A stretch of 7,236 bases of DNA from Bacteroidales bacterium UBA2198 (GCA_002328625.1 DCVC01000377.1:299-7534), one strand, 5' to 3'. Shown: positions 1 through 5,770, numbered from the stretch's first letter. Notes: generated by a model from the sequence alone, not told the origin. Numbers and translations are program-made.

Positions 1-40
1 CGGAAGAACAGCAATGAGGCATAATAGTTAGAGGAGTGGA

Positions 41-107
41 AGATTCCTCGCTCATGCCCGGAATGACAGACCGAACGAATCTCGCTTGCGGGATGAGTGA
101 GGAATCT
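41..107. repeat. REP-like imperfect palindrome
   Basis: Two 18-base arms face each other: 41-58 (AGATTCCTCGCTCATGCC) and 90-107 (GGGATGAGTGAGGAATCT). They match as inverted repeats at 16 of 18 positions around a 31-base centre. Read on the minus strand, the left half gives GTCATTCC, then GGGCATGAGCGAGGAATCT-like sequence. From memory this resembles a dispersed intergenic repeat with a GTCATTCC...GAGGAATCT core found in many environmental bacterial genomes; I cannot confirm copy number here. It lies beyond the terminator of the first lipoprotein gene and contains no believable reading frame. Confidence 0.6.
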
Positions 108-192
108 CTTAATTATGTCATCATACCGACTTGAAACCAACGGCAGCTTATTCCCACAATCATGATGCGCCTGCGGCGCTCCATCCAAAACA

Positions 193-222
193 AAAGAGGG
201 TGCCTATTCAGACACCCTCTTT
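193..222 (-). terminator. Rho-independent terminator of the first lipoprotein gene
   Basis: On the minus strand a 12-bp stem (222-211 with 204-193, one G-U pair) closes a six-base TGAATA loop and runs into TTTTGTTTTGG. It starts 46 bases past the stop codon at 269-271 and fits as the end of that transcript. The stem could also fold in a plus-strand transcript, with one C-A mismatch, but no plus-strand gene ends here. Confidence 0.85.
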
Positions 223-268
223 ATTCTCTTAAACCTCTTTCGGAGATATTATATCATTAATTTACAAC

Positions 269-1186
269 TTACGGAGTAGTGCATGGAACCGGCAGTGCTA
301 TATCGACATGCACGCCGTAGAAATTTTTAACAGGAACAACTATACTACCTGTTATAGAACCAGTTTCAATATTGGTTTTCCATTTAAACAGACCGGGAGA
401 CGGAGTTTTGGTCGGAGCTTTATCATAATCCTGAACTTTCAAGTTGTTGTCATAAAGAGGATCGTTCAGGTCATAATAGAAGATAGCACCACCGGTAAGG
501 TTGACAGTGATTGTTACCTTTCCGTCAACAGGAGCGGAGAATGTTACGGTTCCGGCATTTACATAATTGGTGTAGTCGGCGATGAGGTTAACCGTTTTTT
601 CTACTCCATAATAGTCAACATACATTGCCCAGTTGCCTTTCTTAACATAGCGTGTACCCTCAGCCCAGGCGGTTTCTTCTTCGTAGCACATGCCGGGTTC
701 TGAGAAGCAGAAGGTCACATGACTGATGTCTTTGCCATCAGGGGCCACTAATTGTACATCTCCAAATGCACCCTCATAATTGTAGATGAAAGCCTCTGTA
801 CCGGCTTTTACTATTACTTTGCATACGGGCCAAATAGAAGCCCAGTCGAAAGTACTTCCACTGCTATTAGAAATAGTGATGGTGTTAGTAATATCTGTTT
901 CATCATCTGTGTAGTAATATTCGCCATCCATGCCATTGTCCTCATCCCAATTGTCAACCTTTAAAGCAAAATCCCAGCAGGTCCCTCCTGCTTGTCCACA
1001 CTCGAAGGCTGCATCACCGGATTTCCAATTTTCTACCAGAGAAATTTTGTCATATGATAACAATCCAATTGGATTGCCTTCGTTATCAAGATCCCTAAAG
1101 ACACTACCCCCTTGTTCGTAGTAGTCACATGACACAACAGCGAATACCATAAACAGCATCGCTAATAAATAGTTTAGTTTTTTCAT
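269..1186 (-). CDS. Secreted lipoprotein, paralogue of the 1784-2704 product
   Basis: This encodes a 305-residue predicted lipoprotein with basic start MKK, a hydrophobic stretch and lipobox VVSC, so Cys20 should carry the lipid. An acidic segment after the cysteine (DYYEQ) is compatible with outer-membrane or surface display, as known for Bacteroidota lipoproteins, but does not prove it. The core at about 115-165 reads W-P-V-C-K-VIVKAG, then IYNY, LVAPDGKDISHVTFCFS; this is followed by ETAWAEG and a beta-rich second half with AGTVTFS and VTITVNLTGG. The core aligns with the neighbouring lipoprotein at 1784-2704 (IVKGG, APINPKNGKPYGLSNITFCYS), so the two are paralogues. After the lipobox it has six further cysteines (63, 70, 122, 160, 167, 302). 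No catalytic motif is visible. I recognise the architecture from extracellular proteins of environmental bacteria but cannot assign a function. It is probably transcribed alone, from the candidate promoter at 1226-1257 to the hairpin at 193-222. Confidence 0.88.
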   Translation of the reverse strand: MKKLNYLLAMLFMVFAVVSCDYYEQGGSVFRDLDNEGNPIGLLSYDKISLVENWKSGDAAFECGQAGGTCWDFALKVDNWDEDNGMDGEYYYTDDETDITNTITISNSSGSTFDWASIWPVCKVIVKAGTEAFIYNYEGAFGDVQLVAPDGKDISHVTFCFSEPGMCYEEETAWAEGTRYVKKGNWAMYVDYYGVEKTVNLIADYTNYVNAGTVTFSAPVDGKVTITVNLTGGAIFYYDLNDPLYDNNLKVQDYDKAPTKTPSPGLFKWKTNIETGSITGSIVVPVKNFYGVHVDIALPVPCTTP

Positions 1187-1225
1187 ACCAGAATAAATTT
1201 AAGTTAATAATTGTGTATTTCGGGT

Positions 1226-1257
1226 CAAACATTTGCTTTACTTTAGATATGTGCAAA
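1226..1257 (-). promoter_or_regulatory. Candidate Bacteroidota-type promoter of the first lipoprotein gene
   Basis: On the minus strand, TTTG (1257-1254) is followed after exactly 20 bases by AATGTTTG (1233-1226), one mismatch from the TAnnTTTG -7 element known in Bacteroidota. This would give a leader of roughly 30-40 bases before the ATG at 1186. A perfect TAGATTTG at 1261-1254 overlaps the proposed -33 element but has no TTTG at the right distance upstream, so I prefer the first reading. Confidence 0.45.
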
Positions 1258-1284
1258 TCTACTTTACAGATTTGTGATATTTGT

Positions 1285-1356
1285 ATTAACAAACAGATCT
1301 TATCTTTGACGAACAGATTATTTTCTTTGACGAACATTGCATATTATTTGACGTAC
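1285..1356. repeat. 21-bp-period direct repeats upstream of the first lipoprotein gene
   Basis: TTTGACGAAC occurs at 1305-1314 and 1326-1335, and TTTGACGTAC at 1347-1356, so the copies start exactly 21 bases apart. A weaker copy, ATTAACAAAC, sits at 1285-1294. The bases between copies are AT-rich and less conserved. The array lies 119-170 bases upstream of the ATG at 1186 (strong copies) and upstream of its candidate promoter. A spacing of two helical turns would place the copies on one face of the DNA, which suggests a binding array for a dimeric or tandem-binding regulator. This role is inferred. Confidence 0.7.
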
Positions 1357-1630
1357 GGGCGGTATTCAGCAACTTTCAATTCGTAAGCAAAGTTGGCTTT
1401 CGAGCTTAAAATTGACACTGAATATTTTGTTTTTAAGCCAATAATTAACGACCGATATTCAGAGTTCTTTCACTTCGCCCTTGACTAAATTTGGAATCTC
1501 CTTGTAATATTGTCACACGTTCCCCGAAGCCGGTGGCAACTTATCCTTTTTAAATAAGCCGCACCTGTGGCACTCAAGACCTCCCGCAGTTCGGTGCTCG
1601 TAATATTACCGGAATCCGGGCCGGGGCAAT

Positions 1631-1660
1631 AAAAAAAGGGCGCCTTGACAGGCACCCTTT
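1631..1660 (-). terminator. Rho-independent terminator of the second lipoprotein gene
   Basis: On the minus strand the arms AAAGGGTGCC (1660-1651) and GGCGCCCTTT (1644-1635) form a 10-bp stem with one T-G pair around the loop TGTCAA. The stem runs into a seven-base T tract ending at 1631. It lies about 120 bases past the stop codon of the gene at 1784-2704, giving a fairly long 3' untranslated end. Arm sequence and six-base loop are similar to those of the terminator at 193-222. Confidence 0.85.
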
Positions 1661-1783
1661 CTATTTGTATTTTATACGTTTATTTTTATATTTTCAGCAG
1701 TCGTATTGAACACCCATAATTTTGAAAATAACCATTCTTGTTTGTGATCTATTTTATCATGGCTGCTTCAGAGTAATACATCC

Positions 1784-2704
1784 TTAATCGGATGATTCTT
1801 CACAAACCACTGCATGTGCTATTATCCAATACGGACCACTGGTTGGAAGGCCGGTAACGGTATAATGGTCCGTTGACGCTCCATTCAGGTCTTCATGCTT
1901 CAATGGATACTGACCAGGTGCCACGGTAGGATTGCCATTGTGAAGAGGCAGCATGTCACTTCCTATATATAAATGAGTTTCCGACAAACCGTATCCTGAA
2001 TAAATTTCATATGATACAGTTGCTGTCCCGTCAGTTGAAAAAGAGACACTTAATGTTCCTACCTTCTCTCCTTTGTTTATATCACATTGTCCTGCACCTG
2101 CGTAAATATCAAGATCATAAGAGTTCCCCTGCCAAAAAGGACCGTTCGTCCAGCCCCACCTGCTAAACCCTAAATCAAGGAAACATTTTCTGAAATCTTC
2201 ATTTGATTTACGTGCAAAAGCAGTCTGGCAGCCATTTCCTCCCTCACAGGTGGAATAGCAGAAGGTAATGTTGCTAAGACCGTAAGGTTTGCCGTTTTTG
2301 GGATTAATAGGAGCAGACAATCCTGAACCTTCTGTAACGCAATTGTCGCATCCCGAGAAATACACTGCTGCGTTATTCCCTCCTTTTACAATTACAGCAA
2401 TCTTGACCGGGACAGATGAACTCCAGTTCACATAAGTGCCATCAGTGGTCCATGTTATCGGATCAACGGTGCCGCCTCCGCCTCCGTAATAATCAATCTT
2501 ACCACTTGAATAGGTGAATGAACATCCGGTTGTTGAGGTTACTTCTGCACAGGTTACGTTTCCGCCATTATTTGCTGTCACAAAAGTAGTCGGAAAACCA
2601 CCATTAGTTATCAATTGAGCCAGGTTCTCTTTTGGATCCTTGTTGCAGGAAACCAATGAAGCCGCTATCAGCAGGCCGGTAATCAGAAATTTCAAATTCT
2701 TCAT
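1784..2704 (-). CDS. Secreted cysteine-rich lipoprotein, paralogue of the 269-1186 product
   Basis: The product has 306 residues, with signal peptide MKNLKFLITGLLIAASLVSC and lipobox LVSC (Cys20). The following NKD could serve as a surface-export signal in this phylum, but that is uncertain. A glycine run lies at 74-78. The core at about 98-150 contains VPVKIAVIVKGGNNAAVY, a CDNC pair (119-122), then APINPKNGKPYGLSNITFCY, matching the equivalent region of the 269-1186 product. The second half has RWGWTNGPF (182-190), DLDIYAGAGQCDINKG, VGTLSVSF and a hydrophobic C-terminus (WIIAHAVVC). Eleven cysteines in total, counting the lipidated one, suggest disulfide stabilisation outside the cytoplasm. 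I see no enzymatic motif; an adhesive or ligand-binding surface role is possible but unproven. The start follows from the signal peptide. It appears to be a single-gene unit ending at the hairpin at 1631-1660. Confidence 0.88.
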   Translation of the reverse strand: MKNLKFLITGLLIAASLVSCNKDPKENLAQLITNGGFPTTFVTANNGGNVTCAEVTSTTGCSFTYSSGKIDYYGGGGGTVDPITWTTDGTYVNWSSSVPVKIAVIVKGGNNAAVYFSGCDNCVTEGSGLSAPINPKNGKPYGLSNITFCYSTCEGGNGCQTAFARKSNEDFRKCFLDLGFSRWGWTNGPFWQGNSYDLDIYAGAGQCDINKGEKVGTLSVSFSTDGTATVSYEIYSGYGLSETHLYIGSDMLPLHNGNPTVAPGQYPLKHEDLNGASTDHYTVTGLPTSGPYWIIAHAVVCEESSD

Positions 2705-2814
2705 CGCTTTTGGTTTTTTAGTTAGTGAATTATGAACTTAATAAGCTTGTTTAAGTATTCATCCGGAGTAAAAATACAAAGAAAAATCTGGTTCGTATGC
2801 CCATTACACATGAT

Positions 2815-2845
2815 TTTGACGACCCATCAGAAAAACCTGACAAAT
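2815..2845. repeat. Pair of TGAC motifs 21 bp apart upstream of the second lipoprotein gene
   Basis: TTTGACGACC (2815-2824) and the weaker CCTGACAAAT (2836-2845) start exactly 21 bases apart. They resemble the TTTGACGAAC array upstream of the paralogous gene (9 of 10 and 6 of 10 matches). They lie 111-141 bases upstream of the ATG at 2704, a distance similar to that in the other array. Two copies, one degenerate, could arise by chance, so this is much weaker than the 1285-1356 array. Confidence 0.35.
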
Positions 2846-3002
2846 GATAGCTTCTCCCGGATCAGCGGAAACAGCAAAATTTTATCTTATTTATTTAGAA
2901 ACTTTTTTGCATTACCTGCCAATACAAGTCTGATATTTCACTGGCTATCCGCAATTAATTTCAGACTTATTTGTGTGTTAAGCCAACAAAGCATAATTAA
3001 AA

Positions 3003-3029
3003 CCCATCCCTGGCCCCTCCCTGGAGGGG
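3003..3029 (-). terminator. GC-rich palindrome, possible ettA terminator
   Basis: CCCCTCC (3014-3020) and GGAGGGG (3023-3029) are a perfect inverted repeat. On the minus strand the hairpin is followed by CCAGGGATGGG and then TTTTAATTAT from 3002. It lies 42 bases past the ettA stop codon, so it may end the ettA transcript. The T tract is about 11 bases away from the stem and poor, so it could instead be a dispersed GC-rich repeat element. Confidence 0.35.
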
Positions 3030-3041
3030 ATCCATTAATCC

Positions 3042-3081
3042 TTGCCGTTGTGCCTTTGCGCCGTCACGCCGTTATGCCAGT
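3042..3081. repeat. Degenerate 8-bp tandem repeat overlapping the ettA stop codon
   Basis: Five octamers follow without a gap: TTGCCGTT, GTGCCTTT, GCGCCGTC, ACGCCGTT and ATGCCAGT. GCC is invariant at positions 3-5 of each. The last two units cover the ettA stop codon (TTA, 3072-3074) and its final Leu-Ala codons. No coding role is apparent outside ettA. Confidence 0.6.
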
Positions 3082-4754
3082 TTCTTATACTTGATCCTCA
3101 CCGGCGTCGTATCCGCTACCCTCTTCTTGTAGTTCTCCTCATACTCCGAGTAAGCTCCTTCAAACCACACTACCCGTGATTCTCCTTCAAAAGCCAGGAT
3201 ATGTGTTGCCACCCTGTCGAGAAACCACCGGTCGTGTGAGATTATCACTGCGCACCCGGCGAAGTTCTCCAGACCTTCCTCAAGAGCCCGCAGGGTGTTT
3301 ACATCTATATCATTTGTCGGTTCATCAAGAAGCAGAACGTTTGCTCCCGACTTTAAAGTAAGGGCCAGATGAAGCCTGTTTCTTTCACCGCCCGAAAGCA
3401 CACCGCATTTCTTTTCCTGATCTGATCCTGTGAAGTTAAACCTTGAAACATAAGCTCTTGCGTTCATAAACCTGTTACCAACCATAATATCATTCTGTCC
3501 ACCGGAAATGACTTCGTAAACAGTTTTTACAGGATCGATTGCAGAATGCTCCTGGTCAACATAGCCAGGAACAACTGTCTCTCCCACTTCAAAAACCCCT
3601 TTCGTGGCTTTCTCCCTGCCCATTATCATCCTGAAAAGAGTTGTTTTACCCGCGCCGTTAGGGCCTATGACACCAACTATGCCGTTAGGAGGCAGATTGA
3701 ATTCAAGATCATCAAAAAGAAGCTTTTCATCAAATGATTTTGCAACATGAGTGGCTTTGATTACCTTGTCACCAAGCCTTGGACCATTTGGTATGAACAT
3801 CTCAAGCTTTTCTTCTTTTGCTTTAACATCCTGGTTAAGAAGGCTTTCATATGCTCCCAGTCTGGCTTTCGATTTTGCCTGACGCGCTTTGGGTGACATT
3901 CTTACCCATTCGAGTTCTCTCTCAAGTATTTTCCTTCTTTTTATGTTTCCCTTTTCTTCGACCTCAAGCCTTCTTGCCTTCTGTTCAAGCCATGATGAAT
4001 AATTACCTTTCCAGGGTATGCCTTCGCCGCGGTCCAGCTCAAGTATCCACCCTGCAACATTATCAAGGAAATATCTGTCGTGTGTTATGCATATAACTGT
4101 GCCCGGATACTGTTTAAGTGTTGTTTCAAGCCATTGAACCGATTCAGCATCTAAATGATTTGTCGGTTCATCAAGAAGCAGGATGTCCGGTTGCTGAAGA
4201 AGAAGCCTGCATAATGCAACCCTTCTCTTCTCGCCACCTGATAATATATTTACCCTGGCATCACTGTCCGGGCATCTGAGGGCATCCATTGCTCTTTCAA
4301 GCTTATGGTCGATATTCCAGGCATCATGATAATCTATTTTCTCCTGAAGAAGAGCCTGCCTCTCCATAAGATCCTGCATTTTATCAGGATTTTCATATAT
4401 TTCAGGTTCCCCGAATCTGGCATTTATCTGCTCATATTCTTTTAAAATATCCATGACTTCTTTTACACCCTCCTCAACTATCTCTCTTACACTCCTGGTA
4501 TCGTCAATAAGAGGATCCTGCGGCAGATGACCCACTGAATAGCCGGACAGGAAGGTAACCTCACCCTGATATTCTTTCTCAAGTCCTGCAATGATCTTCA
4601 GCAAAGTTGATTTGCCTGATCCGTTCAACCCTATTATTCCGATTTTAGCTCCAAGAAAAAATGAAAGTGAAATATTTTTAAGCACCTGGCGGTGTGGCGG
4701 AAATGTTTTCCCCACCCGGAACATTGAAAAAATTATCTTGTTATTGTCAGCCAT
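3072..4754 (-). CDS. ettA: Energy-dependent translational throttle protein EttA (ABC-F ATPase)
   Basis: This 560-residue cytoplasmic ABC-F protein has two ATP-binding cassettes and no membrane segment. Cassette 1 has Walker A GLNGSGKST (42-50), signature LSGGE (171-175), Walker B LLLDEPTNH (192-200) and switch His225. Cassette 2 has GPNGAGKTT (364-372), LSGGERNR (453-460), LLLDEPTND (474-482) and His507. An arm insert lies at about 93-145. The linker at about 245-325, with ELEWVRMSPKARQAKSKARL (280-299), is the tRNA-interacting segment that marks EttA; it is close to the E. coli protein, which is 555 residues long. Known EttA binds the ribosomal E site and gates the first elongation step according to the ATP/ADP ratio. 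Both catalytic glutamates (196, 478) are present, so it should be active. The start is supported by alignment to the usual EttA N-terminus. It is probably transcribed alone from 4771-4802. Confidence 0.97.
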   Translation of the reverse strand: MADNNKIIFSMFRVGKTFPPHRQVLKNISLSFFLGAKIGIIGLNGSGKSTLLKIIAGLEKEYQGEVTFLSGYSVGHLPQDPLIDDTRSVREIVEEGVKEVMDILKEYEQINARFGEPEIYENPDKMQDLMERQALLQEKIDYHDAWNIDHKLERAMDALRCPDSDARVNILSGGEKRRVALCRLLLQQPDILLLDEPTNHLDAESVQWLETTLKQYPGTVICITHDRYFLDNVAGWILELDRGEGIPWKGNYSSWLEQKARRLEVEEKGNIKRRKILERELEWVRMSPKARQAKSKARLGAYESLLNQDVKAKEEKLEMFIPNGPRLGDKVIKATHVAKSFDEKLLFDDLEFNLPPNGIVGVIGPNGAGKTTLFRMIMGREKATKGVFEVGETVVPGYVDQEHSAIDPVKTVYEVISGGQNDIMVGNRFMNARAYVSRFNFTGSDQEKKCGVLSGGERNRLHLALTLKSGANVLLLDEPTNDIDVNTLRALEEGLENFAGCAVIISHDRWFLDRVATHILAFEGESRVVWFEGAYSEYEENYKKRVADTTPVRIKYKKLA

Positions 4755-4770
4755 ATCATCAGATTTTCCG

Positions 4771-4802
4771 ACAATTTAGAAATTAGAACTCTGCCTGTCA
4801 AA
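4771..4802 (-). promoter_or_regulatory. Candidate promoter of ettA
   Basis: On the minus strand TTTG (4802-4799) is separated by exactly 20 bases from TAAATTGT (4778-4771), which matches four of the six fixed positions of TAnnTTTG, including the leading TA. The ATG is 17 bases beyond, so the leader would be only about 10-12 bases. The element sits directly after the upstream gene's terminator, which supports independent transcription of ettA. Confidence 0.5.
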
Positions 4803-4810
4803 TAATCATG

Positions 4811-4848
4811 AAAAAAAATGCAGAGCCGGTCCTGATAACCGGTTCTGC
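4811..4848 (-). terminator. Rho-independent terminator of the small membrane protein gene
   Basis: On the minus strand the arms 4848-4838 (GCAGAACCGGT) and 4830-4820 (ACCGGCTCTGC) pair over 11 positions with one A-C mismatch around a seven-base loop. An eight-base T tract follows at 4818-4811, one base beyond the stem. The hairpin is 34 bases past the stop codon of the gene at 4883-5308 and separates it from ettA. Confidence 0.88.
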
Positions 4849-4882
4849 CAATGCATCCCTGCTATATGGGTGACAGGATTTT

Positions 4883-5308
4883 TTATGCCCTTTCGAACAA
4901 TTTTACCGTATCATCCTGTAAAAGAACCCACAAAGAATAGACTCCTTTAAGTGTCCCAATGGGAATGTTCAGGCACCCCAGAGCGGCAACAACAATTATC
5001 AGGTATCGCGCCCAGCTTTTAAAGGACAGTAGTCCGATGCCTCCAATCAAACCCAGGGTTGACATAAACCCTATTAAAAGGGGAATACTTAGTGATAAGA
5101 AACCCAAAACCAAATTCGGAATTTCTTCACCAACCACAAATCCCTTGGCGAAATTCAGTGCAAAAAAGACAGCCAGTGCAGCAATCAGACCGAGGCCTCC
5201 AAAACCAATGTGTATAGCCCCAACAACCATTACATGTTTCTTCATTTTAGAATCTTCCATGACTATTGATTTTTTACCGTTTTTGTTTTCATTCCTGTTA
5301 AATGACAT
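4883..5308 (-). CDS. Small integral membrane protein of unknown function
   Basis: This 141-residue protein has about four hydrophobic helices, at roughly 26-54, 64-82, 83-97 and 100-130 (the last may be a helix plus a re-entrant stretch). It ends in LWVLLQDDTVKLFERA. The pattern of SWARYLIIVVAALG followed by NIPIGTLKGVYSLWVLL is familiar from small uncharacterised membrane proteins in many phyla that end in a 'YxLWVLL...LF' tail; no function is known to me. The first 21 residues are hydrophilic and rich in Asn and Lys. Starts at Met17 (5260) or Met22 (5245) are plausible; the Met22 start would place the first helix right at the N-terminus, as is usual for such proteins. I kept the longest frame because no ribosome binding site decides it. 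It has its own terminator and is divergent from the lipoprotein at 5426. Confidence 0.8.
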   Translation of the reverse strand: MSFNRNENKNGKKSIVMEDSKMKKHVMVVGAIHIGFGGLGLIAALAVFFALNFAKGFVVGEEIPNLVLGFLSLSIPLLIGFMSTLGLIGGIGLLSFKSWARYLIIVVAALGCLNIPIGTLKGVYSLWVLLQDDTVKLFERA

Positions 5309-5400
5309 CGTATTTAATAAATTGCTGCATTAATGTATTTAATATTTATTACAATGCAACCTTTTTGGTTAAAATCCAATCTAACAGGCAGGAGATTTTG

Positions 5401-5408
5401 TATATTTG
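5401..5408 (+). promoter_or_regulatory. Candidate -7 element of the small lipoprotein gene
   Basis: TATATTTG is an exact match to the Bacteroidota TAnnTTTG element and ends 17 bases before the ATG at 5426. No TTTG occurs 19-21 bases upstream, so the -33 element is missing or degenerate. The placement immediately before a gene is the main support. Confidence 0.35.
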
Positions 5409-5425
5409 TTTGAAAAATATTCTTT

Positions 5426-5653
5426 ATGAAAAGGAAACTGCTGTTTTTTTGTGCATTTTTGATTCTTGCGTGGGCATTCACATCCTGTGAGGTCCTTAAC
5501 AATTGTAAAATCTGCAGGCAGGTGACCTATGTGAATGGAATCGTCGACCAGGAGGGGCCCGAAACAGAGTATTGCGATGCCAAGTTGATAGCAATACAAA
5601 CAACTCCAGATGTGATTAATGGAAATACCAGGATAAGCTGGGAATGCCGTTAG
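5426..5653 (+). CDS. Small cysteine-containing lipoprotein, 75 residues
   Basis: The protein begins MKRK, has a hydrophobic stretch and a lipobox FTSC, so it should be cleaved and lipidated at Cys21, leaving a mature chain of 55 residues. Four further cysteines occur: a CKIC pair (27-30), Cys50 in TEYCDAKL and Cys74 in the terminal WECR. Spacing suggests two disulfides or a metal-binding knot in the periplasm or on the surface. I recall similar short lipoproteins in Bacteroidota with CxxCRQVTY, E-x-EYC and a WEC(R) ending; their function is unknown to me. Although short, the intact signal peptide and the ordered cysteine pattern make it a credible gene. It stands alone, divergent from the membrane protein gene and 117 bases ahead of the response regulator. 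No hairpin terminator is evident after it, so read-through is possible. Confidence 0.8.
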   Translation: MKRKLLFFCAFLILAWAFTSCEVLNNCKICRQVTYVNGIVDQEGPETEYCDAKLIAIQTTPDVINGNTRISWECR

Positions 5654-5713
5654 ACTACTTTCTTAATTCTGTCTTTAAAATTGTTGAAAATTTGTTAATA
5701 ATTGAGGGGGTTA

Positions 5714-5747
5714 TTTAAAATGTGATTTGTATCTTGTAATAAATTTG
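5714..5747 (+). promoter_or_regulatory. Candidate promoter of the response regulator gene
   Basis: TAAATTTG (5740-5747) exactly fits the TAnnTTTG -7 element. A TTTA at 5714-5717, one base from TTTG, lies 22 bases upstream, slightly longer than the usual spacing. The ATG is 23 bases after the -7 element. Confidence 0.4.
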
Positions 5748-5770
5748 TACGAGCATAAAGCAAAACTGCA

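Larger units (their letters stand above)
1187..1783. other. 597-bp intergenic region without a convincing gene
   Basis: I see no coding sequence here; a short minus-strand frame (1125-1337) overlaps the start of the real gene and has no coding character. The region holds the candidate promoter at 1226-1257, the 21-bp-period repeats at 1285-1356, and a related pair of about 23 bases (1355-1377 and 1448-1471, sharing ACGRSCGRTATTCAG). It also has an 8-bp inverted repeat (GCTTAAAA 1404-1411, TTTTAAGC 1431-1438) and the terminator at 1631-1660. Positions 1480-1625 are more GC-rich than the rest and unexplained; decayed coding sequence or a repeat are both possible. Confidence 0.6.
2705..3071. other. 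367-bp intergenic region between ettA and the second lipoprotein gene
   Basis: No gene is supported here; an open plus-strand frame (2732-3094) is formed by repeats and the antisense of the ettA end. The lipoprotein-proximal part should contain the promoter for the gene ending at 2704, but I found no clean pair of elements (a TTTG lies at 2780-2777 on the minus strand, without a good -7 partner). TGAC-containing motifs 21 bp apart occur at 2815-2824 and 2836-2845. The ettA-proximal part holds a GC-rich palindrome at 3014-3029 and an 8-bp tandem repeat from 3042. Confidence 0.6.

Noticed and set aside
167..179. Short GCGCC-TGC-GGCGC hairpin
   Set aside because: The stem is only five base pairs, has no T tract and sits beyond the real terminator; too short to call.
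308..1121. Open plus-strand frames at 308-703, 752-964 and 930-1121
   Set aside because: They lie antisense to the first lipoprotein gene, which has a signal peptide, paralogue and terminator; their translations show no domain or signal features.
1125..1337. Minus-strand 70-codon frame with a FVKENNL / FVKDKIC-like heptad repeat
   Set aside because: The peptide repeat is only the 21-bp DNA repeat read as seven codons. The frame overlaps the start of the lipoprotein gene and contains its likely promoter.
1285..1356. CRISPR array reading of the 21-bp-period repeats
   Set aside because: Repeats of about 10 bp with 11-bp spacers are far too short for CRISPR and there are no cas genes.
2732..3094. 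120-codon plus-strand frame
   Set aside because: It runs through the lipoprotein upstream region, the GC-rich palindrome and the 8-bp repeat into the antisense of ettA; no protein features.
3176..4779. Several plus-strand frames of 61-81 codons (3176, 3546, 3851, 4591)
   Set aside because: All are antisense to ettA, whose complete set of ABC-F motifs leaves no doubt about the coding strand.
4959..5599. Frames at 4959-5333 (plus), 5302-5490 (plus), 5314-5502 and 5381-5599 (minus)
   Set aside because: They are shadows of the membrane protein and small lipoprotein genes; only the chosen frames show membrane helices or a lipobox.
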